7,323 nt of DNA from Pseudomonadota bacterium (GTDB lineage: Bacteria > Pseudomonadota > Gammaproteobacteria > Burkholderiales > Sulfuricellaceae), in assembly GCA_021783895.1 (NCBI GenBank), contig JAJXTJ010000052.1:1-7323 (forward strand). The letters are read 5' to 3'. The notes under the pieces were generated by a model. That model ran no database searches. It was given only the letters and a program-made list of their open reading frames with translations, and was not told the DNA's origin. Position 1 is the stretch's first letter. Each line of letters opens with the position of its first letter. Of the stretch, positions 1 through 5,588 are shown piece after piece. The translations under genes and the position numbers were made by a program.

Positions 1-306
1 TCCGGCCACTACACGCTGGACGCCTGCGTCACCGACCAGTTCGAGCAGCAGGTGCGCGTGCTGTGCGGCCTGCCGCTCGGCGACACCCGGCTGCTGTCGC
101 CGGTGGTCATGGTCAACATCCTCGGCGACCGCTGGCACGACGGCGGCCCCCACTGGGGTGCGCTGCTGGCGCATCCGAATATCAAGCTGCACCTGTACGG
201 CAAGGAAGCCGCGCGGCCGGGACGCAAGATGGGCCACTTCAACGTGCTTGACGCCGACCTGCCCAGAGCGCTGGTGCTGGCGGCACGGATGCGTGATGGC
301 CTTTAG
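1..306 (+). CDS. purK: N5-carboxyaminoimidazole ribonucleotide synthase (PurK), 3' end only
   Basis: This is the last 101 codons of PurK, the cytoplasmic ATP-grasp enzyme that carboxylates aminoimidazole ribonucleotide in purine synthesis. The frame is open from base 1 and ends at TAG 304-306. The visible part begins [19 protein letters not shown], a signature near the end of the ATP-grasp domain, where the stretch around T-x-D-A/S-C is highly conserved. The C-terminal small domain follows, with VMVNILGD and then [20 protein letters not shown], both typical of PurK ends. The C-terminus looks complete. The start and the N-terminal two thirds lie outside the window. The next gene starts inside the last 11 bases of this one, so the two are probably cotranscribed. 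Identification is by recognition of conserved family motifs. Confidence 0.95.
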   Translation, partial: SGHYTLDACVTDQFEQQVRVLCGLPLGDTRLLSPVVMVNILGDRWHDGGPHWGALLAHPNIKLHLYGKEAARPGRKMGHFNVLDADLPRALVLAARMRDGL

Positions 307-757
307 CCTGCCGTTTCGGGCACACCTTGCAGCACTGCTTGCGGCGGCATCGTTCACCGCCACAGCCGATTCCACCGACCCCCTGCCCCGGCTTGAACTC
401 CATGCCGGCGCACATACCTTCAATGTCGAAGTCGCCCTCACCCAGCAGCAGCAGGCACTGGGCCTGATGGGGCGCACCCGCCTCGACGACAACGCCGGCA
501 TGCTGTTCGTCTTCGAGCAGAATGCCCAGCGCTGCTTCTGGATGAAGAACACCCTGATTCCGCTGTCGATCGCCTTCCTGGCCGACGACGGCCGCATCGT
601 CAACATCACCGACATGCAGCCGCAAACGCAGGATCTCCACTGCTCGCAAGTGCCTGTCCGCCACGCACTCGAAGTGAAACAGGGCGGGTTCCGCAGCAAA
701 GGCATCCAGCCAGGCATGCGGATCACCGGCGGGCCGTTTGGGTTGCGCAGCGAATAA
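296..757 (+). CDS. Exported DUF192 family protein
   Basis: A 153-residue protein of the DUF192 family, whose biochemical function is unknown. Residues 1-24 form a signal peptide: a short basic/polar start, a hydrophobic stretch [10 protein letters not shown], and a likely cleavage site after TATA. The mature protein is expected in the periplasm. Family motifs are LGLMGRTRL (about residues 55-63), GMLFVF, and [16 protein letters not shown]. The distal part has [10 protein letters not shown] and GIQPGMRI, the usual DUF192 ending. ATG 296 was chosen because the signal peptide starts exactly there. GTG 293 is in frame and possible, and longer in-frame upstream starts would lie deep inside purK. 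The start overlaps the purK stop by 11 bases and no clear Shine-Dalgarno is visible, which suggests translational coupling. The link with purK is positional, and no tie to the RiPP genes downstream is apparent. Confidence 0.9.
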   Translation: MAFSLPFRAHLAALLAAASFTATADSTDPLPRLELHAGAHTFNVEVALTQQQQALGLMGRTRLDDNAGMLFVFEQNAQRCFWMKNTLIPLSIAFLADDGRIVNITDMQPQTQDLHCSQVPVRHALEVKQGGFRSKGIQPGMRITGGPFGLRSE

Positions 758-815
758 CGCACCTCTGCAATCCCCTATCGGCCCGAAGTCGCGCCCCCTA
801 CAATCGGGGCCACGC

Positions 816-2453
816 ATGAAACCCACCGACCTTCAGCTTCTCCTCAGTTACGCCGCGCCCTACCGCGCTGCGCTTGCCCTCTGCGCTTTGCTGATGCTGG
901 CCGAAAGCGGGATGGCGCTGGCGGTGCCGTGGCTGGGCGGGCGTCTGGCCGGAAGCCTGCTGGCGGACGCCGCCTCGACGGCTGTCACCGGTCCGATCCT
1001 GCTTGCGCTGCTGGCCCTGTTCGCGCTGCAGGCGCTGCTCAAGTTCGGCAACAGCTTCCTGTTAAGCCGCAGCGCCGAACACATCCTGGCCGACCTGCGC
1101 ATCCGCCTTTACGACCACCTGCAGGCGCTGCCGCTGAGCTTCTATCACCAGCGCCGCCAGGGCGAGATCCTGGCCCTGCTCACCGAAGACGTCGCCCGCC
1201 TCAGCGGCTTCATCAGCGGCACCCTGCTCAGCGTCATCCCGCTGCTGCTCACCGTCGCCGGCGCGGTGCTGCTGATGTTCCGCATCGACGCGCGGCTGGC
1301 GCTCTTCGTCACCCTGCTGGTGCCGCTGTTTTATATCCTGCTCAAAATCCTCGGCCGCCGCCTGCGTCCGCTTGCCGGGCAGCTGCAGGACGCGCACGCC
1401 GAAGCCATCGCCACCGCCGATGAAAACCTCGGCATGCTGCCGGCGATCAAGACCTTCACCCGCGAGGTGCAGGAATCCGAACGCTACCGCCAGCAGATTC
1501 ACCGCATCCTGCATCTCAGCGCCGAGCAGCGGCGCATCCATGCCGCGCTGGGGCCAATCCTGCAGTTTCTGGCTGCCGCCGGCATGGTGTTCGTGCTGTG
1601 GGTGATGAGCGAGCAGATGACCGCCCGCTCGCCGGCCGAGATGGTCAGTTTCCTGCTCTACGCCGCGCTGCTGACCCGCCCCGTCAGCGCCCTGGCCGAC
1701 GTCTACGGCCAGACCCAGCAGGCTCGTGGCGCCCTGCAGCGGCTGAAATCCGTGCTCACCGAATCGCCCGAGCCCATCGCGCAGGCAGGCCACGCCCTCA
1801 CCGGCGTTCACGGTGAAATCGAATTCCGCGACGTCGTCTTCGCCTACCCCGGACGCAAGCCCGTGCTGGACCATTTCAATCTGAACATTAAGGCCGGCGA
1901 AACCATCGCCATCACCGGCGAAAACGGCGCCGGCAAAAGCACACTCGCCCACCTGCTGATGCGCCTGCACGAACCCGACGCCGGGCAGATCCTGATCGAC
2001 GGCACCGACATCGCGGGCGTCAGCCTCGCCAGCCTGCGCGGCCAGATCGGCGTCGTGCCGCAGCACGTGCTGCTGTTCAACGGCAGCGTGCGCGACAACA
2101 TCGGCTACGGCTTACACGATGCCGACACGGCCGCCACCGAACACGCCGCCCGGCTGGCCCAGGCGCACGAATTCATCGAGAAGCTGCCGGACGGCTACGA
2201 CACCCTGATCGGCGACCAAGGCGTGCGCCTGTCCGGCGGCCAGCGCCAGCGCATCGCCTTGGCCCGCGCCCTGCTCAAGGATCCGCCCATCCTCATCCTC
2301 GACGAAGCCACCGCCATGTTCGACCCCGAAGGCGAAAAGCGCTTCATCGAGGAATGCCGCGCCACGCTGGGCAGCCGCACCGTGCTGCTGATCACCCACC
2401 GCCCAGCGAGCCTGGAACTGGCGGACCGGATCGTTGAGTGGCAGAAGGGATAA
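816..2453 (+). CDS. ABC exporter, fused transmembrane and ATP-binding domains
   Basis: A 545-residue half-transporter of the MsbA/McjD-like type, working as an inner-membrane homodimer. Residues 1-about 300 are the permease with several hydrophobic segments, including SVIPLLLTVAGAVLLMF and LALFVTLLVPLFYILL. The ATPase follows: Walker A GENGAGKST (368-376, K374), Q-loop VVPQH, signature LSGGQ (472-476), Walker B ILILDE (D496, E497) and H-loop H528 in LITHR. The N-terminus goes straight into the first membrane helix, so there is no C39 peptidase domain. ATG 816 is preceded by GGGG at 806-809 and a TACAAT -10-like box at 799-804; no convincing -35 is seen. The protein stops about 13 residues after the H-loop motif, shorter than most family members. 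Its position next to the RiPP genes suggests it may export the product. A remnant gene separates them, so a general exporter role is also possible. Confidence 0.92.
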   Translation: MKPTDLQLLLSYAAPYRAALALCALLMLAESGMALAVPWLGGRLAGSLLADAASTAVTGPILLALLALFALQALLKFGNSFLLSRSAEHILADLRIRLYDHLQALPLSFYHQRRQGEILALLTEDVARLSGFISGTLLSVIPLLLTVAGAVLLMFRIDARLALFVTLLVPLFYILLKILGRRLRPLAGQLQDAHAEAIATADENLGMLPAIKTFTREVQESERYRQQIHRILHLSAEQRRIHAALGPILQFLAAAGMVFVLWVMSEQMTARSPAEMVSFLLYAALLTRPVSALADVYGQTQQARGALQRLKSVLTESPEPIAQAGHALTGVHGEIEFRDVVFAYPGRKPVLDHFNLNIKAGETIAITGENGAGKSTLAHLLMRLHEPDAGQILIDGTDIAGVSLASLRGQIGVVPQHVLLFNGSVRDNIGYGLHDADTAATEHAARLAQAHEFIEKLPDGYDTLIGDQGVRLSGGQRQRIALARALLKDPPILILDEATAMFDPEGEKRFIEECRATLGSRTVLLITHRPASLELADRIVEWQKG

Positions 2454-2723
2454 GCAGCCCAACGCTCGACCGATCCTGCCTTTGCCGGCGTGCTGGCGCG
2501 CTGGCTTGATGACCTGGTCAACTTGTACGGCGATCGCATCCTGCCTGTCACGCCCGCCATCGCCCGCCGCTGGGGCAGCCTGTCTGCCAGGATCGGAAAC
2601 GACAGTGCCGCCCTGCTGGTCGCGGCAACAGCGATTACGCATGGACTTCAAGTGGCGACCAGAAACATTCGCCACTTCACGCCCACGGGAGTTGAAGTCG
2701 TCAATCCATTCGAACACGGCTAA
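2454..2723 (+). pseudogene. VapC-type PIN-domain toxin, N-terminally truncated remnant
   Basis: After the exporter stop codon, the same frame reads on for 89 codons that match the second half of a VapC-like PIN ribonuclease. They include LARWLDDLVNLYGDRILPV, ARRWG, D-S-A-A-L-L-V-A-A-T-A (the segment with the third acidic residue), THGLQVATRN and TGVEVVNPF near the C-terminus. The first half of a PIN domain is absent: there is no initial L-L-D-T-N-V/I motif and no middle acidic residue. Family members are about 130-140 residues. GTG 2490 could start a 77-residue product, but it would lack most catalytic residues, so a dead fragment is the likelier reading. No antitoxin gene is visible nearby. 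The remnant ends 17 bases before the B2 gene, and its translation could help couple translation of that gene, which has no visible Shine-Dalgarno. Confidence 0.8.
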
Positions 2724-2740
2724 CCGCCCCACCCCGCACC

Positions 2741-3202
2741 ATGCTGCGCCTCCCCCGAAAACTCGCCCAGTTCCGCGCCCTCTCAAGCCGGGATCGCCGC
2801 ATCTTCCTCTCCGCGATGGCGCTGCTGCCGCTGTTCTGGATCGGCCTGCGCGTACTCGGGCTGCAGCGCCTGCAAACCTGGCTGCAACGCAACCCCCTCC
2901 CTGTAGCGGCCACCCTTCCAACCGACGAGTTGCGGCACCTGGGCGTACTCATCAACAGCGCCGCCCATCATGCCCTCGGCCCCGCCAACTGCCTCACCCG
3001 TTCGCTGTATCTCTGGTGGCTGCTGCAACGCAAGGGCGTCCCTAGCCAGTTGCGCATCGGCGTGCGCCTGACCGGAGACGTGCTCGAAGCCCATGCCTGG
3101 GTCGAGCACGCCGGCATCCCCATCAACGACCGGCACGACGTGAGCGCAACCTTCGCCGCGTTCACCGAGCCCGTGTCGCCCAAATTCTTCTCCACCCCAT
3201 GA
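2741..3202 (+). CDS. Lasso peptide biosynthesis B2 protein (transglutaminase-like leader peptidase)
   Basis: A 153-residue protein matching the B2 half of the split McjB maturation enzyme, a cysteine peptidase that removes the leader peptide in lasso biosynthesis. An N-terminal basic and hydrophobic region contains DRRIFLSAMALLPLFWIGL (about 18-36), usual for the family and possibly membrane-associated. The catalytic fold follows with NCLTRSLYLWWLL (Cys84), RIGVRL, EAHAWVE (His118) and PIND (Asp130), giving the Cys-His-Asp triad at normal order and spacing. ATG 2741 was chosen because the N-terminus resembles other B2 proteins. No Shine-Dalgarno precedes it; the upstream bases are C-rich. Its stop TGA overlaps the cyclase start as ATGA, so the two are probably translated together. 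No separate B1 (leader-binding PqqD-like) gene adjoins it, although split-type clusters normally have one. Confidence 0.92.
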   Translation: MLRLPRKLAQFRALSSRDRRIFLSAMALLPLFWIGLRVLGLQRLQTWLQRNPLPVAATLPTDELRHLGVLINSAAHHALGPANCLTRSLYLWWLLQRKGVPSQLRIGVRLTGDVLEAHAWVEHAGIPINDRHDVSATFAAFTEPVSPKFFSTP

Positions 3203-5091
3203 GCGGCATCGCCGGCATCATCCATTTCGACGGCGCCCCGGTTCAACCGGGACAGGTCGAGAAGATGACCGCTGCCATGGCCTACCGCGGGCCGGACGGA
3301 ATCAATCATTGGGTCAGGGGCAATGTCGCCCTCGGCCAGTGCATGCTGCGCACCACGCCCGAATCGCTCGAAGAAACCCAACCGTTGACCAACGAGGACG
3401 CCAGCCTGGTGCTCGTCATGGACGGCCGGGTGGACAACTGGGAGGCGCTTCGCAAGGAACTGCTCGGGCGCGGCACGGTGCTCAGAACCCGCGCCGATGC
3501 CGAACTGGTGCTGCGAGCCTACGAAACCTGGGGCCGCGAATGCCTGGCGCACATCGATGGCGACTTCGCCCTGGTGATCTGGGATGCCCAGCAGAAACAG
3601 GCTTTTTGCGCCCGCGACCGCATGGGAAACAAGCCCTTTCATTACCACTGGGACGGCAAAACCCTTGCCTTTGCTTCCGATCTTCACCCGATCCTTGCCA
3701 TGCCCTGGGTCAGCGAAGAACCCAACGAAGACATGCTGGCCGAATACCTGGCATTCGAATGGTATTCACGTGATGAAACGCTGTGGAACGGAATCCTGCG
3801 CCTGGTGGCGGCACACCGTATGGAAGTTCGACATGGCCTCGCCCACCCGGAGCAATACTGGGACCCCTACCCAACGGAAGCGCTGCCTTACACAAAGGAC
3901 GCGGATTACGTTGAACACTATCGGGAGTTATTTGGTGATGCAGTCCGGCGCACGTCGCGATCGCATCGTCCTCTCGCCATCCAGGTTAGCGGAGGACTCG
4001 ACTCCTCTGCTGTTTTTTCCATGGCGGAACACCTTCGCCGGTCAGGCAGATTATGCGCACCGGATATAGATGGATACACATTTGCCTTTAATGACGACAG
4101 CGAGGCAAACGAAATTGCTTATGCGCGAGCAGTTGGTGAATATTTCGGCACCCGGATTCATGAAATACCGCCATCACTTCCACCCCTTTCATGGTACGAG
4201 GAACGCGCGCGGCAATACCATGAATTCCCCGGTTATCCCAACGGAGTGATGTGTGTGGGCCTCATGCACGAGGCTTCTGTAAAGGGTGCCCGTGTAATGC
4301 TTACTGGCCAGGGAGGTGACCAGTGGCTGCAAGGGTCAAGGCTTTACTACGCAGAAGAACTGGTAAACCGACATTGGCACTCCCTTAAGGAATGCTTCAT
4401 GGCGGATGTCAGCGTTTACGGGGCCGGGAATGCGATCAACTGGTTTATGAGACAGGGACTGTTCCAGATTTTGCCGATCAAATTGCAAAGTGTCGTACGA
4501 CAAACGATACGGTTTGGCAGAAGCGGGGCTGACCGGGTGCCTTATTGGCTTTCGAAAAAGCTGCAGGAAAAAATCAGGCTACGTCGTGAGATGCACCGAC
4601 ACAACAACGCCAAGAATTTACATAACCACAGCCAGAGACGTCTGATCGAAATTCTGTACGACCCGTTAGTCACTTATGTCATGGAAAAATTCGAACACGA
4701 AAGCAGCCTGGCAGGGCTCGAGCTTCGGCACCCATTCTTTGACCGGGCGATTGTCCAGCATGCATTCTCTACGCCTGACCGAATGAGACTGCGAGGGGAT
4801 ACGGCGAAATATATTCACATCCAGGCTTTGCAACGCATCATGCCGCCCAAGATCCTCAACAGAAGAGATCGGGCTTACTTTTCAAGCGCCTTTCATAATC
4901 GGCTGAATTGCATGAAGGATATCCTGAGCGAAACCCTTCCAGCAGAGCATCCGGACTGGTTTTCGGCAGAGGGGATGGCACAACTGTTCAACTCTTACCG
5001 CAACGATCCAGGAGAGGGGAGACGAATGTGGCCTTTATGGAGCGCCTTTGGGTGCGCCAAGGTCTTAGAAAATCTAAAATTGAAAGTATGA
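3199..5091 (+). CDS. Lasso-type cyclase, asparagine synthetase-like (C protein)
   Basis: A 630-residue AsnB homologue of the kind that forms the lasso macrolactam. It would adenylate the side-chain carboxylate of a core Asp or Glu with ATP, which the core N-terminal amine then attacks. Residues 1-about 210 are the class II glutamine amidotransferase-like domain: MSGIAGIIHFDG, YRGPDG, DGRVDNW, DGDFALVIWD, ARDRMGNKPFHY. Ser replaces the Cys2 nucleophile of true AsnB, so ammonia release from glutamine is not expected. The synthetase domain has the pyrophosphate loop SGGLDSS (264-270) and GQGGD (370-374). Later come LAGLELRHPFFD and RGDTAKYIHIQAL, both typical of lasso cyclases. The start overlaps the B2 stop by 4 bases. 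GC falls from about 62-72% in the first domain to about 43-58% after roughly 3900. Housekeeping asparagine synthetase is unlikely given Ser2 and the B2 and precursor neighbours. Confidence 0.92.
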   Translation: MSGIAGIIHFDGAPVQPGQVEKMTAAMAYRGPDGINHWVRGNVALGQCMLRTTPESLEETQPLTNEDASLVLVMDGRVDNWEALRKELLGRGTVLRTRADAELVLRAYETWGRECLAHIDGDFALVIWDAQQKQAFCARDRMGNKPFHYHWDGKTLAFASDLHPILAMPWVSEEPNEDMLAEYLAFEWYSRDETLWNGILRLVAAHRMEVRHGLAHPEQYWDPYPTEALPYTKDADYVEHYRELFGDAVRRTSRSHRPLAIQVSGGLDSSAVFSMAEHLRRSGRLCAPDIDGYTFAFNDDSEANEIAYARAVGEYFGTRIHEIPPSLPPLSWYEERARQYHEFPGYPNGVMCVGLMHEASVKGARVMLTGQGGDQWLQGSRLYYAEELVNRHWHSLKECFMADVSVYGAGNAINWFMRQGLFQILPIKLQSVVRQTIRFGRSGADRVPYWLSKKLQEKIRLRREMHRHNNAKNLHNHSQRRLIEILYDPLVTYVMEKFEHESSLAGLELRHPFFDRAIVQHAFSTPDRMRLRGDTAKYIHIQALQRIMPPKILNRRDRAYFSSAFHNRLNCMKDILSETLPAEHPDWFSAEGMAQLFNSYRNDPGEGRRMWPLWSAFGCAKVLENLKLKV

Positions 5092-5092
5092 T

Positions 5093-5117
5093 TATCAAAA
5101 AATAGCCAACTTTGATA
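5093..5117. promoter_or_regulatory. Inverted repeat between cyclase and precursor genes
   Basis: TATCAAA (5093-5099) and TTTGATA (5111-5117) form a perfect 7-base inverted repeat around an 11-base spacer. A T-rich run (TTGTTTTCTT, 5119-5128) follows. The repeat sits in the AT-rich gap, about 32% GC over 5101-5160, between the cyclase stop and the precursor start. It could be a protein-binding operator, a weak RNA hairpin that partly ends transcription before the precursor, or part of a precursor promoter. TTGATA (5112-5117) resembles a -35 box, but no -10 box stands at the right distance. The stem is AT-rich, so a strong intrinsic terminator is not supported. Confidence 0.35.
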
Positions 5118-5130
5118 TTGTTTTCTTAAA

Positions 5131-5145
5131 TAACTAACGGAGTTA
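5131..5145 (+). promoter_or_regulatory. Precursor ribosome binding site in a small inverted repeat
   Basis: GGAG at 5139-5142 is a good Shine-Dalgarno, 9 bases before ATG 5152. It decides the precursor start in favour of ATG 5152 over the adjacent TTG 5149. The same stretch reads TAACT-AACGG-AGTTA, a 5-base inverted repeat, so the site lies in the loop and one arm of a possible short hairpin. The stem is weak and regulation through it is only a suggestion. Confidence 0.5.
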
Positions 5146-5151
5146 CTTTTG

Positions 5152-5556
5152 ATGAGCAGCCAGCACACAAATCCAGAAACCGCCTTGAAAGAGAAGCCTG
5201 TTACGGTAAAGGCGCCTTACGTGAGCCCTGTATTGCAGGTGTATGGTTCGGTAAGCAAATTGACCATGAACGTTGGAACGGTCCAAGGCGACTCAGGACC
5301 GCTATCCATGATTACGGGTCCTAGCGAACCTGCCATCAAGGAAAACATCATCCGGGTCGGGGATCACCCGCTGGGTATTGGCCTATATTTGTTCGATTAC
5401 AAGCCGGAATACCGTGAAGAGTGGGGCCACGGTCGGCAGTTCGGTGTGATGGCTGACGAAGTTGAAGACGTCATGCCAGAAGCCATATCCTTACATGCTG
5501 ACGGATACAGGCTTGTCAACTACACGATGCTTGGTGTTAGCCGTCGCATTCAATAA
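5152..5556 (+). CDS. Lasso-type RiPP precursor fused to a peptidase S74 / tail-fibre chaperone domain
   Basis: A 134-residue protein in three parts. Residues 1-38 are a leader: Y23, P26, L28, G32 and T38 fit the lasso leader pattern Y-x2-P-x-L-x3-G-x5-T exactly (YVSPVLQVYGSVSKLT). Residues 40-58 are a short Gly/Ser/Thr-rich linker or core with no Lys or Arg. Residues 58-134 are an S74-type intramolecular chaperone, the C-terminal domain of phage endosialidases and tail fibres. It shows S-E-P-A-I-K-E-N-I, GLYLFDYKPEYREEWGHG, RQFGVMADEVEDVMPEAI and DGYRLVNYTMLGV. Ser58 and Lys63 keep the Ser-x4-Lys spacing of the self-cleavage dyad. A cyclase and B2 gene upstream and two modifying-type enzymes downstream support a precursor role. 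ATG 5152 is chosen by its Shine-Dalgarno. A phage fibre is unlikely: there is no shaft or receptor domain and no phage gene nearby. Whether this is the true substrate, and whether it self-cleaves, is inferred. Confidence 0.85.
   Translation: MSSQHTNPETALKEKPVTVKAPYVSPVLQVYGSVSKLTMNVGTVQGDSGPLSMITGPSEPAIKENIIRVGDHPLGIGLYLFDYKPEYREEWGHGRQFGVMADEVEDVMPEAISLHADGYRLVNYTMLGVSRRIQ
5269..5325 (+). other. Predicted core region of the precursor (N40-S58)
   Basis: Lasso leaders are cut two residues after the conserved Thr, which here is T38, so the core would begin at N40. Its sequence is NVGTVQGDSGPLSMITGPS. The acidic residue D47 is then position 8, within the 7-9 range used for macrolactam rings, giving an 8-residue ring and an 11-residue tail. 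D47 is the only Asp or Glu in this stretch. The right boundary assumes S74-type cleavage after Ser58. Asn at position 1 is unusual, since Gly is most common. If M39 were position 1, D47 would be position 9, also allowed. This is a prediction from family rules, not direct evidence of a product. Confidence 0.4.
5323..5553 (+). other. Peptidase S74 / intramolecular chaperone domain of the precursor
   Basis: Residues 58-134 correspond to the S74 domain, which in phage proteins trimerises, helps the preceding domain to fold and then cuts itself off. The family start S-D-x-R-L-K is here S-E-P-A-I-K. The Ser and Lys are retained, Asp becomes Glu and Arg becomes Ala. The later motifs GVMADEVE, MPEA and DGY-x-x-V-x-Y are well kept. 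The usual C-terminal coiled coil of phage members is missing, because the frame stops 7 residues after the Y-T-M-L-G motif. Assembly may therefore differ from the phage case. Confidence 0.75.
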
Positions 5557-5588
5557 GCCCGGCAGGGTAGTAGGGTGGTATCCGACTT

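Noticed and set aside
1062..2066. Long open frame on the - strand inside the exporter gene
   Set aside because: It is antisense to strongly recognisable ABC transporter motifs and its translation (Gly/Ala/His/Gln-rich) resembles no family; such frames are common opposite GC-rich genes.
2434..3045. Open frame on the + strand bridging exporter end, VapC remnant and B2
   Set aside because: It is out of frame with all three recognised sequences; the product is Pro/Arg-rich low-complexity translation.
2968..3687. Open frame on the - strand across the B2/cyclase junction
   Set aside because: It is antisense to two genes with clear catalytic motifs; its translation shows no recognisable domain.
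3199..5091. Ordinary asparagine synthetase (asnB)
   Set aside because: Ser replaces the Cys2 nucleophile, and the gene overlaps a B2 leader peptidase gene and precedes a RiPP precursor.
5093..5128. Intrinsic terminator after the cyclase gene
   Set aside because: The stem is 7 base pairs and AT-rich with an 11-base loop, and the T run is interrupted; it is too weak to call as a terminator.
5152..5556. Phage tail-fibre gene or prophage remnant
   Set aside because: Only the S74 chaperone domain is present, preceded by a lasso-type leader; no phage shaft, receptor domain or other phage gene is in the window.
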